Shown: positions 1 through 6,127, counted from the first letter of the stretch. The stretch is 10,388 nt of DNA from Candidatus Nanopelagicales bacterium (GCA_025455985.1 JALOLM010000096.1:1-10388), one strand, 5' to 3'. The notes: generated from the letters alone by a model not told the origin. Program-made: numbers and translations.

Positions 1-179
1 TAGACGATGAAACCCGCGGCGTTCAAAGCCTGCGCCAGGCGGTGGTACCGGGCCGCGTGCTCGGCCAGGCCGTGGGCGATCTGAACCACCCCGACCACGG
101 GCTCATCAGCATCAGGCCAGGCGTAGGTGACGATGGGCGTGCTGTCGGAGGCGGAGATGAACGAAGAGGTCGTACTCAT
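1..179 (-). CDS. Alpha/beta hydrolase, monoacylglycerol lipase-like (partial, N-terminal part only)
   Basis: The gene begins at the ATG on positions 179-177 and runs off the left edge, leaving about 59 residues. The visible part starts MSTTSSFISASDSTPIVTY and contains QIAHGLAEHAARY at about residues 33-45. An HG followed by xxEHxxRY is the oxyanion-hole strand-loop of the Hydrolase_4 (serine aminopeptidase S33 / monoacylglycerol lipase) family, and the spacing of the following helix and the GFIVY strand also fits. The nucleophile elbow and the remaining catalytic residues lie outside the window, so the substrate cannot be judged. A GACAAT -10-like box sits 6 bases before the ATG, suggesting a leaderless transcript. 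It lies downstream of the arsenic operon on the same strand, but an inverted repeat separates the two and I see no functional link. Confidence 0.8.
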   Translation of the reverse strand, partial: MSTTSSFISASDSTPIVTYAWPDADEPVVGVVQIAHGLAEHAARYHRLAQALNAAGFIV

Positions 180-182
180 GGC

Positions 183-208
183 CCTATTGTCGTGCGCCGC
201 GCAATAGG
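183..208. repeat. 7-bp inverted repeat between arsC and the hydrolase gene
   Basis: CCTATTG (183-189) and CAATAGG (202-208) are perfect reverse complements separated by 12 bases. The element fills the gap between the arsC stop (213) and the hydrolase start (179), and it overlaps the hydrolase's candidate -10 box (191-186). It could be an operator for the hydrolase promoter or a weak stem ending the ars transcript. There is no T-tract, so a classical intrinsic terminator is not supported. Confidence 0.4.
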
Positions 209-212
209 CGGT

Positions 213-623
213 CTACCCCGCAGCGGGGGCGAGTTCGTCGATGAGCGCCTCCACCCGCCGACGGATCTCGTCGCGGATCGGACGCACGGACTCCAGACCC
301 TGCCCCGCCGGATCGTCGAGCACCCAGTCCTCGTAGCGCTTGCCAGGGTAGATCGGGCAGGTGTCGCCGCAGCCCATGGTGATCACCACATCGCTTGCCA
401 GAACCGCATCATTGGTGAGGATCTTGGGCACTTCCGCGCTCATGTCGATCCCCTCTTCGAGCATGGCCGCGACGGCTGCGGGGTTCACCGCATTGCCCGG
501 CGCAGAGCCGGCCGACCGGACCTCGATCCGGCCCTGGCCCAAGTGGTTCAGATAGGCCGCGGCCATCTGCGAGCGGCCCGCGTTGTGAACGCACACGAAG
601 AGCACGCTGGGTTTGTCGGTCAT
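213..623 (-). CDS. arsC: Arsenate reductase ArsC (low-molecular-weight phosphatase fold)
   Basis: This 136-residue cytoplasmic enzyme reduces arsenate to arsenite. The catalytic P-loop CVHNAGRS (Cys11 to Ser18) is the CX5R(S) signature of the LMW-phosphatase class. CGDTC (Cys85 and Cys89) supplies two further cysteines, and DDP at 103-105 carries the usual general acid. In Corynebacterium glutamicum, three-cysteine ArsC enzymes use thioredoxin whereas single-cysteine ones use mycothiol/mycoredoxin. The three cysteines here favour the thioredoxin-type shuttle, by inference. The length is normal for the family. It is the last gene of the minus-strand ars operon; its ATG overlaps the aquaporin stop by 4 bases (620-623), and a GGAAGGA Shine-Dalgarno lies just upstream. 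It is the second arsenate reductase domain of the operon, the other being part of the ArsR fusion. Confidence 0.93.
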   Translation of the reverse strand: MTDKPSVLFVCVHNAGRSQMAAAYLNHLGQGRIEVRSAGSAPGNAVNPAAVAAMLEEGIDMSAEVPKILTNDAVLASDVVITMGCGDTCPIYPGKRYEDWVLDDPAGQGLESVRPIRDEIRRRVEALIDELAPAAG

Positions 624-1330
624 GAGTTTCCTTCCGGACGGTGGACGGGTTCTGGCAGGTCAAGCGGTTCGGGAATGACTCCCGGACGCGGGTAGAAGAA
701 CTCGGTCAACAGCGCGCCGGCGACCGCGCCGACCAACTGCGCGGCGATGAACGGCAGCACCGATGACGGCGCGATCCCGGCGAACGTGTCGCTGAACGCG
801 CGGCCGATGGTGACCGCCGGGTTGGCGAACGAGGTCGAGGCGGTGAAGAAGTATGCGGCACCGATCCACGCAGGCACTAGCACTGGTCCGAGGTGGCCGT
901 TGCCGGTCCGGGTGACAGCCCCGATCAGCCCGATGAGGCCAGCGGTCGCGACCACCTCGCCGAGCAGGGTGCCGGTGCTCACACGGTCGTTCGTGGACAC
1001 CTCCCAGGCGGGCAGCGCGAACATCAGATTCGCCAGCGCCACGCCCAGCAGCGCTCCGAGCACCTGGGCTCCCACATAGAGACCGGCCTCCTTCGCTGCC
1101 ATCTCCTTGCGGGTGGCCGCAACCAGCGTGACCGCCGGGTTGAAGTGCGCTCCGGAGATCGGCCCGAGCGTCCAGATCAGCACGCCCAGAGCAGCCACCG
1201 TGGCCACCGCATTGATGAGCAGATCGACCCCGAGGTCGGGCGAGAGCGTGGTGGCCATGATGCCCGAGCCAACGACGACCGCAACCAGCACGCCGGTGCC
1301 CATGAGTTCGGCGGCCACGCGACGGATCAT
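620..1330 (-). CDS. MIP/aquaporin-family channel of the arsenic operon (AqpS-like)
   Basis: This 236-residue integral membrane protein has about six hydrophobic helices and both half-helix motifs of the MIP family: NPA at 64-66 (HFNPAVT) and NPA at 170-172 (FANPAVT). In arsenic operons such as that of Sinorhizobium meliloti, AqpS lets arsenite produced by ArsC flow out down its gradient, and the position between two ArsC-containing genes supports that role. The residue after the second NPA is Val173, where most aquaporins have the selectivity-filter Arg; an Arg occurs only four residues later (Arg177). A wider or less polar pore suited to As(OH)3 is plausible but inferred. The C-terminal tail is proline-rich and cytoplasmic. 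The gene overlaps the fusion gene upstream (1327-1330) and arsC downstream (620-623), both as ATGA, so translation is probably coupled. Confidence 0.9.
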   Translation of the reverse strand: MIRRVAAELMGTGVLVAVVVGSGIMATTLSPDLGVDLLINAVATVAALGVLIWTLGPISGAHFNPAVTLVAATRKEMAAKEAGLYVGAQVLGALLGVALANLMFALPAWEVSTNDRVSTGTLLGEVVATAGLIGLIGAVTRTGNGHLGPVLVPAWIGAAYFFTASTSFANPAVTIGRAFSDTFAGIAPSSVLPFIAAQLVGAVAGALLTEFFYPRPGVIPEPLDLPEPVHRPEGNS

Positions 1331-1983
1331 GGCGCGACTACCTCTGCCAGCTGCTCGACCCGCGCAGCGATCTCCTCGAACGCCGCGTCGAAGGCGGCGA
1401 TCCGGTCCATCCGCGCGGGGTCGGGGATCGACCAGTGGAGGTGTTGCGCGTGCAGCTGCTCATCGGCCTGGTCGCACACGGTGACCACCAGAGTCTCTGC
1501 CGCCATGGCGTGCTCGTACTCCGTGGGCTCGGCTCCCGCCAGTGGGAATCCTTTGCGTCCGGCGACCCGGACCGCTTTGGGGTGCACGGCGGCAGCAGGC
1601 TGGGTTCCCGCGGAGCGCACCGGCACCGCGCTGCGACGCCGCCAGAGGACCTCGGCGAATTGGGACCGCGCGGAGTTGTGAGTGCATACGAACAGCACTC
1701 TCTGCGCGGGGATGTCCTGGCCTTTGACCGCCTGCCGGCCGACTCGTGTGAGTTGCAGGTACACCCGGCGCCCGTCGGCCTCCGAGGGCACGCGCACAAG
1801 GACCCCAGCGGCGTCCAGCACATTGAGGTGATGGGCCAGCAGGTTCGAACCCACACCGAGCTGTGCGGCCAGCGAGGCCGGGGTGCGGTCGGACTCGGCC
1901 AGCGCCTCCGCCACGGCCAGCCGGATCGGGTCACCCAGGGCAGCATGCACCGCCGCACGGTCGGAAAGTCGCTCAAGATTCAT
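1327..1983 (-). CDS. ArsR-type regulator fused to an arsenate reductase / LMW-phosphatase domain
   Basis: This is a 218-residue two-domain protein. Residues 1 to about 88 form an ArsR winged helix, with ALGDPIRLAVAEAL followed by a recognition region around 34-60 (LAAQLGVGSNLLAHHLNVLD). Residues 94-218 form an LMW-phosphatase/ArsC domain with the P-loop CTHNSARS (Cys100 to Ser107), a second cysteine at Cys170 (VTVCDQ) and an IPDPA acid loop at Asp188. The third cysteine found in the stand-alone ArsC is absent. The ArsR part contains no cysteine at all, so classical As(III) binding by that domain is unlikely. An upstream in-frame extension to 2055 exists, but the ATG at 1983 is preferred: it begins the ArsR homology and lies 7 bases after a TAGAGT -10 box, implying a leaderless transcript. 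It heads the minus-strand ars operon and overlaps the aquaporin gene by 4 bases. Confidence 0.9.
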   Translation of the reverse strand: MNLERLSDRAAVHAALGDPIRLAVAEALAESDRTPASLAAQLGVGSNLLAHHLNVLDAAGVLVRVPSEADGRRVYLQLTRVGRQAVKGQDIPAQRVLFVCTHNSARSQFAEVLWRRRSAVPVRSAGTQPAAAVHPKAVRVAGRKGFPLAGAEPTEYEHAMAAETLVVTVCDQADEQLHAQHLHWSIPDPARMDRIAAFDAAFEEIAARVEQLAEVVAP

Positions 1984-1990
1984 TGAGGTA

Positions 1991-1996
1991 ACTCTA
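1991..1996 (-). promoter_or_regulatory. -10 box of the minus-strand ars operon
   Basis: Read on the minus strand, TAGAGT is followed by 7 bases and then the ATG at 1983. The normal distance from -10 to transcription start puts the first base of the RNA on the start codon. No convincing -35 box is visible. Confidence 0.5.
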
Positions 1997-2030
1997 GCCC
2001 ATGCTGCTGTTGTCCCTGCCCGCCCGGGTC

Positions 2031-2036
2031 TATACT
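2031..2036 (+). promoter_or_regulatory. -10 box of the plus-strand ars operon
   Basis: TATACT differs from the consensus TATAAT at one base. It ends 6 bases before a GTG at 2043, the start codon chosen for the ArsR repressor, so transcription would begin on or next to that codon. A weak -35 candidate, TTGTCC at 2010-2015, gives a rather short 15-base spacer. Confidence 0.6.
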
Positions 2037-2066
2037 TCAACTGTGGTTGAATCAATTGTCATTGAA
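2036..2066. promoter_or_regulatory. Probable ArsR operator: perfect 6-4-6 inverted repeat plus overlapping half-sites
   Basis: TTCAAC (2036-2041) and GTTGAA (2046-2051) are perfect inverted repeats around TGTG. A second small palindrome, TTGAATCAA (2047-2055), and a further ATTGAA (2061-2066) follow at once. The element directly abuts the TATACT -10 box and covers the predicted transcription start and first codons of the arsR gene. ArsR/SmtB repressors bind AT-rich inverted repeats over promoters in this way, so autorepression of the plus-strand operon is likely. Whether it also controls the minus-strand operon, about 55 bases away, is open. Confidence 0.6.
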
Positions 2067-2342
2067 ACCACCTGGCCGGACGCTTCGGTCCCGGTCGGAT
2101 TGCTCCAAGCCGTCGCCGACCCCGTGCGCTGGACCGTTCTGGCGCGCCTCACCACTGGCACCGCCTGCGTGTGCGAACTCCAGGAGCACTTCCCCATTGC
2201 GGCCAACCTGCTCAGCTACCACCTCAAAGTCCTGCGTGACAACGGCCTGGTGACAACAAGTCGCCGAGGCCGCTGGATCGACTACTCAATCGCCCCGGAT
2301 GCGATGCAACGGATCCGGGAGGCGCTACCGGGAGGGGGCTGA
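2043..2342 (+). CDS. arsR: ArsR/SmtB-family arsenic-responsive repressor
   Basis: This is a 99-residue winged-helix repressor, normal for the family. AVADPVRWTVLARL opens the DNA-binding domain, and ACVCELQ (Cys42 and Cys44) is the CVC metalloid site of the ELCVCDL type on the third helix. LLSYHLKVLRDNGLV is the recognition helix, followed by the beta wing (SRRGRWIDYSI). As(III) binding to the cysteines should release it from the operator and open the plus-strand operon. An ATG at 2001 is in frame, but it lies upstream of the TATACT -10 box (2031-2036); the GTG at 2043, at the predicted transcription start, is preferred, giving a leaderless message. The stop (2340-2342) is separated from the permease ATG by one base, so the two are one operon. 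Confidence 0.88.
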   Translation: MVESIVIETTWPDASVPVGLLQAVADPVRWTVLARLTTGTACVCELQEHFPIAANLLSYHLKVLRDNGLVTTSRRGRWIDYSIAPDAMQRIREALPGGG

Positions 2343-2343
2343 C

Positions 2344-3393
2344 ATGAGCGTCCAGGTGGCGCCCGCCCACCCCGGACTGCGTCGTTGGGGTGGACTGGGG
2401 CTGGCCGCCCTCGCGTGGTTCGTCCTCTACCGCGTCAACCTGCCCTTCTGGGACTGGCTGATCTACGACGTCTTCGGCCTCGATCCAGACAGCGCCCTGG
2501 GCTCAAGCCTGCACTTCTTCGGTTACGACCTCGTCAAGATCGGCCTGCTGCTGGTCGGCATCATCTTCGTGGTCACGGTTTTGCGGTCCTTCATGTCGAT
2601 CGAGCGCACCCGGGCACTGCTGGGCGGTCGCCGCGAGGGAGTGGGCAACGTGATGGCTGCGGGGCTGGGAGTGATCACACCGTTCTGCTCGTGCAGTGCC
2701 GTCCCCGCCTTCATCGGCTTCGTCTCGGCCGGCATCCCGATCGGCGTGACCATGAGTTTCCTCATCGCCAGCCCCCTGGTCAACGAGATCGCAATCGGAC
2801 TGCTCCTGGGGATGTTCGGCATCGGTCCGACGTTGCTCTACGTCGCGGCGGGGTTGTCGATCGCAATCATCGCCGGCTGGGTTCTCGGCCGCCTGCACGC
2901 CGAACGCTGGGTGGAGCCGTTCGTCTTCGAAACCCGGCTGCGCGGCGAAATCGTGGACAGCACCGCGGGTCTGACCTGGGACGACCGCATCGCGATGGGC
3001 CGCGAAGAAGTGGCCACGATCCTGCGCAAGATCTGGCCGTACCTGCTGGTGGGCATCGGCCTTGGAGCGGTGATCCACGGCTGGGTCCCAACGGACTTCT
3101 TCACCACCTACGCCAATGCGGACAACCCGCTGGGCGTCGTGGTCGCAGTGGGGATCGGGGTCCCGCTCTACTCCAACGCGGCCGGCGTGATGCCGCTGGT
3201 CCAATCGTTGTACGGCGCGGGACTTCCGATGGGGACGCTCTTGGCGTTCATGATGAGCGTCGTCGCGCTGTCGCTTCCGGAGATGATCCTGCTGCGCCGC
3301 GTCCTCAAACCTCAGTTGATCGCCGCCTTCATCGCCGTCGTAGCGACCGGGATCGTGGCGGTCGGCTACACCTTCAACCTCGTCCTCGCCTGA
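2344..3393 (+). CDS. DUF318 / ArsP-type permease
   Basis: This 349-residue membrane protein has roughly eight hydrophobic segments (about 18-30, 62-80, 101-142, 145-183, 231-246, 263-282, 296-313, 325-348). The motif TPFCSCSAVP at 112-121 (Cys115 and Cys117) and SNAAGVMPL at 277-285 are typical of the DUF318/ArsP family. Characterised ArsP proteins export trivalent organoarsenicals, and the CSC cysteines are thought to be important. Substrates of other DUF318 members are less certain, so inorganic arsenite export is possible but unproven here. Residues 184-230 form a charged cytoplasmic loop. The ATG at 2344 is supported by a strong GGGAGGGGG Shine-Dalgarno inside the end of arsR. The next gene is a thioredoxin-like CxxC protein, a common partner of these permeases. 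Confidence 0.85.
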   Translation: MSVQVAPAHPGLRRWGGLGLAALAWFVLYRVNLPFWDWLIYDVFGLDPDSALGSSLHFFGYDLVKIGLLLVGIIFVVTVLRSFMSIERTRALLGGRREGVGNVMAAGLGVITPFCSCSAVPAFIGFVSAGIPIGVTMSFLIASPLVNEIAIGLLLGMFGIGPTLLYVAAGLSIAIIAGWVLGRLHAERWVEPFVFETRLRGEIVDSTAGLTWDDRIAMGREEVATILRKIWPYLLVGIGLGAVIHGWVPTDFFTTYANADNPLGVVVAVGIGVPLYSNAAGVMPLVQSLYGAGLPMGTLLAFMMSVVALSLPEMILLRRVLKPQLIAAFIAVVATGIVAVGYTFNLVLA

Positions 3394-3404
3394 AAGGAAC
3401 CGTC

Positions 3405-3641
3405 ATGAAGATCAAGATCTTGGGCCCCGGATGCGCCAACTGCGCGCGATTGGAACAGCGCACGCAGGAGGCGATCAGCGAACTCGGCGTCGAGGCAGAT
3501 TTCGAAAAGGTCACCGACCCGGCCGAAATCGCCAGCTACGGGATCATGCGGACCCCGGGGCTCGTGGTGGACGACCGCGTTCTGGTCTCCGGTCGCGTCC
3601 CGAGCACCCGTGAGATCGGGGAGTTGCTGCAGAAGGCCTGA
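3405..3641 (+). CDS. Small thioredoxin-like protein (redox-active disulfide protein 2 type)
   Basis: This 78-residue protein is close to the minimal thioredoxin fold of the Thioredoxin_3 / redox-active disulfide protein 2 group. It begins MKIKILGPGCANCARLEQ, with a CANC active site (Cys10 and Cys13) after the first strand; RTPGLVVDD at about 48-56 supplies the cis-proline loop. It has no signal peptide, so it is cytoplasmic. It starts 11 bases after the permease stop with an AAAGGAA Shine-Dalgarno, forming the third gene of the plus-strand ars operon. It could keep permease or ArsC cysteines reduced or hand over the metalloid; both are inference from context. Confidence 0.85.
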   Translation: MKIKILGPGCANCARLEQRTQEAISELGVEADFEKVTDPAEIASYGIMRTPGLVVDDRVLVSGRVPSTREIGELLQKA

Positions 3642-3650
3642 GTCAGCCAT

Positions 3651-3708
3651 CCGTTGTTGCGAAGTTACGGCGACACGCCGGCGTGTCGGGGGAACTTCGC
3701 AACAGCGG
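3651..3708. repeat. Large nested inverted repeat between convergent genes
   Basis: The outer arms TGTTGCGAAGTT (3655-3666) and AACTTCGCAACA (3693-3704) are perfect reverse complements. One G-T pair then three more base pairs extend them to 3651 and 3708. Inside lies a perfect 18-base palindrome, CGACACGCCGGCGTGTCG (3671-3688), separated from the arms by mismatched 4-base stretches. The element lies 9 bases after the thioredoxin-like stop and 26 bases from the convergent PPK2 stop. It could act as a two-way terminator, although there is no T-tract, or be a copy of a dispersed REP/MITE-like repeat. No other copy is present in this window. Confidence 0.75.
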
Positions 3709-3733
3709 CGGTGGGAGAACCAGGGAGCGACCC

Positions 3734-4636
3734 TCAGCCTTCGGCCAGCAACGTCGCCTTCGCCTCGGCAAGCCGGGCCATCTCTTCGGGGGGCAGAACG
3801 GGGGCTTCGAGGTCCAGGCCCTGAACCGTTGTGGTGATGATGTCCGCCACCGCAGCGCGCATGGCCCACTTGCGGTCGGCGGGGATCACATACCAGGGCG
3901 CCCACGGCGTGCTGGTCGCGTTGATCGCGTCCTCGAAGGCACCCATGTAGTCGTCCCAATAGCCGCGCTCCACGATGTCGCCGGAGCTGAACTTCCAGTT
4001 CTTCTCGGGAGTTTCCAGGCGCTCAAGGAACCGCGCCTTCTGCTCCTCTTTGGACACGTTGAGGAAGAACTTGAGGATCGTCGTGCCATTGCGCGCCAGG
4101 TGCTGCTCGAAGTTGTTGATGTCCTCGTAGCGATGCGTCCAGATGTGCTTGTGCCGCGCACTCGCAGGCAAGTCGGCCTTGTCGAGCAACTCGGGGTGCA
4201 CCTTCACCACGAGCACTTCTTCGTAGTACGAGCGGTTGAAGATCCCGATCATGCCGCGGGCGGGTAGCGCGTTCGAATACCGCCACAGGTAGTTGTGCGA
4301 CCACTCCGTGGAACTGGGCACCTTGAAGGACGTCACCGCGCATCCCTGCGGATTGACCCCGGACATGACGTGCGAAATCGTGCCGTCCTTACCGGCGGCG
4401 TCCATGGCCTGGAACAGGATCAACACCGAATGCCGGCCGTCGGCGTAGAGCAACTCCTGCGCCTCGGCAAGTTCCACCTTGCTCTGCGCAAGCATCTGCT
4501 CGGCGACCAGTTTGCGCTGCTCCTTGGTGGCTTCTTTGGCGGCCGGAGGCAACCACCGCGCGCTGTGATCGGCGATCCGGAACTTCTCACCGTGCTCGAT
4601 CTTGAGTTGGTCCAGCGTTTCCTTCTTCATCGCCAT
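3734..4636 (-). CDS. ppk2: PPK2-family polyphosphate:nucleotide phosphotransferase
   Basis: This 300-residue cytoplasmic kinase moves phosphate between polyphosphate and nucleotides. The Walker A region FQAMDAAGKDGT (75-86) is followed by SGVNPQGC (92-99), and FNRSYYEEVLVVKVHPE (133-149) is the family's Walker B-containing block. RHKHIWTHRYEDINNFE (161-177) and RGYWDDYMGAFEDAI (224-238) also match PPK2. The AMDAAGKDGT form is typical of PPK2 proteins that phosphorylate AMP and/or ADP (class II/III) rather than the EGRDAAGKGG of class I; this assignment is from memory of motifs. The ATG at 4636 has a well-placed GAGGAG Shine-Dalgarno. It lies 10 bases downstream of the SRPBCC gene, probably in one transcript, and ends convergent to the thioredoxin-like gene. 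Confidence 0.9.
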   Translation of the reverse strand: MAMKKETLDQLKIEHGEKFRIADHSARWLPPAAKEATKEQRKLVAEQMLAQSKVELAEAQELLYADGRHSVLILFQAMDAAGKDGTISHVMSGVNPQGCAVTSFKVPSSTEWSHNYLWRYSNALPARGMIGIFNRSYYEEVLVVKVHPELLDKADLPASARHKHIWTHRYEDINNFEQHLARNGTTILKFFLNVSKEEQKARFLERLETPEKNWKFSSGDIVERGYWDDYMGAFEDAINATSTPWAPWYVIPADRKWAMRAAVADIITTTVQGLDLEAPVLPPEEMARLAEAKATLLAEG

Positions 4637-4646
4637 GGTGGTCTCC

Positions 4647-5117
4647 TCACCCCTCGGCAGCCGCCTTCAATGCTCGCAATGAGGTCTCGATGTTGCGCTG
4701 GTTGTGCGCTGCCCGGGGCCCGGGGATGACGATCCCGCCGAACCATTTGATCGGTCCGGCCAGCGGTCCGAAGCGGCGGTCCTCCCAGCTCTCGGTCACC
4801 TCGCAGCCGGTGTCGGTGGCGCGGAACTCGTAGGTCCAGCGCGCGACCGGGGACGGCGGGAAGTCCACGTCGAACACGAACCGCTGCCCACGCTCGGCCT
4901 CTAGGACGGTGCACCGCGTGAACCAGCGGAACACACCCTTGCGATTCAGGCCCCAGAAGTGGTCGCCGGTCTCGACCGCCCCCGGCGAACCGATCGTCCC
5001 GGTGGATTCGGGCGACCACTCCCCCATGCGCGCAACGTCGACGACGAGGTCGTAAACATGCTCAGGCGGAGCCGCTATTTCGATCGTGGACGACGCTGTG
5101 GTTTCGCTACTGGCCAT
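4647..5117 (-). CDS. SRPBCC-family protein (polyketide cyclase/dehydrase-like)
   Basis: This 156-residue protein belongs to the START/Bet v1-like fold that binds hydrophobic ligands in a deep pocket. Visible hallmarks are the opening strand STIEIAAPPEHVYDLVVDVA (10-29), the loop MGEWSPES (31-38), the strands FVFDVDFPPSPVARWTYEF (80-98) and CEVTESWE (104-111), and a long C-terminal helix (about 136-155). It has no signal peptide or membrane helix. The ligand and reaction are unknown. The ATG at 5117 lies 7 bases after a TAGGCT -10 box in the 17-base gap behind the oxidoreductase, so it may have its own leaderless promoter as well as read-through. It is followed after 10 bases by ppk2. Confidence 0.85.
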   Translation of the reverse strand: MASSETTASSTIEIAAPPEHVYDLVVDVARMGEWSPESTGTIGSPGAVETGDHFWGLNRKGVFRWFTRCTVLEAERGQRFVFDVDFPPSPVARWTYEFRATDTGCEVTESWEDRRFGPLAGPIKWFGGIVIPGPRAAHNQRNIETSLRALKAAAEG

Positions 5118-5124
5118 ACCCGAA

Positions 5125-5130
5125 AGCCTA
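5125..5130 (-). promoter_or_regulatory. -10 box for the SRPBCC-ppk2 pair
   Basis: TAGGCT on the minus strand is followed by 7 bases and then the ATG at 5117. It lies wholly in the short gap after the oxidoreductase stop codon. Confidence 0.4.
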
Positions 5131-5134
5131 CTGG

Positions 5135-6121
5135 CTAGACCCGAACCAGGCTCTTGCCCACATTCGCTCCCGTGAAGAGTTCCTGCAGAGCAAGCGGCGC
5201 GGAGTCCAAGCCCTCAAGAACGTGCGTGCGCGACTGCAATTTGCCCTCGGCCAGCCATCGACCCATCTCGGCGGCGGCCTCACCGGCCCGGTCCATGTGA
5301 TCGAGGATGATGAAGCCCTTGAGCAGCGCCCGACGCGGGATGGCGTTGATCAAGTTCGCCGGTCCGGGGGCCGGTGCGCCGGTGTTGTACTGCGAGATCG
5401 CCCCGCACAAGATGATGCGCGCATGGTCCTTGATCTGGCCCAGGACCGCGTTCAGCGTCTCCCCTCCGACGTTGTCGAAGTACACGTCCACGCCCTCAGG
5501 ACAAGTCCGCCGCAGCCCCGCAGCCACGTCTTCGGCCCGGTAGTCGATGCAGTCGTCGAAACCGAGTTCGTCGACAACCCAGGCGCACTTCTCCGGTGAA
5601 CCGGCCACGCCCACCACCCGCGCGCCCATGATCTTGGCGATCTGACCTGCGATGGAACCCACGCCTCCGGCGGCACCGGACACCACGACCGTCTCGCCGG
5701 GCTGGGGCTTGCCGATGTCCTTCAGGCCGACGTACGCGGTCAGTCCGGTCACGCCGAACACGCTCAGCGCCTGCTCGTAGCTGACGCCCTCGGGAATGGG
5801 AACGCCGCCGCTCATCACCGCGCGCGTCTGCCATCCAGGCATACCGAAGACCCGACTACCTACTGGGAAGGCCTTGTTGCGCGACTCCACGACCCTGCCG
5901 GCGCCAGCGCTGCGGATGACCTCGCCGATGCCGATCTTCGGCAGATACGTGTCGTAGGCCATCCAGCCGCGGATGGTCGGGTCGATCGACAGATACTCCA
6001 CGTCGACAAGAATCTCCCCCTTCTGTAGTGCTGGGAGTTCGACCTCGTCGGATCCGAAGTCGGTGAGCGCAACCTGCTCTGTCGGGCGCGTGGCAAGGGT
6101 GATCCTGCGTGAGGTTGTCAT
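5135..6121 (-). CDS. NADP-dependent MDR oxidoreductase (leukotriene B4 dehydrogenase / curcumin reductase-like)
   Basis: This 328-residue zinc-free medium-chain dehydrogenase reduces carbon-carbon double bonds of enones in characterised relatives. The N-terminal GroES-like part includes EYLSIDPTIRGWM (about 42-54), a hallmark of the LTB4-DH/curcumin reductase group. The Rossmann part carries VVSGAAGGVGSIAGQIAKIM (145-164), with the AxxGxxG nucleotide loop, then GSPEKC and YFDNVGGE motifs. The frame stays open upstream to 6553, but that stretch overlaps the divergent gene and is unlike the family. The ATG at 6121 fits the family start and lies 6 bases after a TATCGT -10 box. The next gene, SRPBCC, begins 17 bases after its stop. 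The physiological substrate is unknown. Confidence 0.9.
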   Translation of the reverse strand: MTTSRRITLATRPTEQVALTDFGSDEVELPALQKGEILVDVEYLSIDPTIRGWMAYDTYLPKIGIGEVIRSAGAGRVVESRNKAFPVGSRVFGMPGWQTRAVMSGGVPIPEGVSYEQALSVFGVTGLTAYVGLKDIGKPQPGETVVVSGAAGGVGSIAGQIAKIMGARVVGVAGSPEKCAWVVDELGFDDCIDYRAEDVAAGLRRTCPEGVDVYFDNVGGETLNAVLGQIKDHARIILCGAISQYNTGAPAPGPANLINAIPRRALLKGFIILDHMDRAGEAAAEMGRWLAEGKLQSRTHVLEGLDSAPLALQELFTGANVGKSLVRV

Positions 6122-6127
6122 GGCGTC

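Noticed and set aside
2001..2042. ATG at 2001 as the start of the plus-strand ArsR
   Set aside because: It lies upstream of the TATACT -10 box, and the added residues are not ArsR-like. GTG 2043 fits the promoter.
1984..2055. Longer start (2055) for the ArsR-ArsC fusion
   Set aside because: The extra 24 residues overlap the divergent arsR promoter and operator and are outside the ArsR fold.
3651..3708. Classical Rho-independent terminator
   Set aside because: The stem is strong, but there is no T-run on either strand. Termination is possible but not shown by the sequence.
3683..4267. Plus-strand open frame opposite the PPK2 gene (and similar long frames opposite other genes, such as 8495-9298)
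   Set aside because: These are antisense shadows of clear genes in GC-rich DNA, with no recognisable domains.
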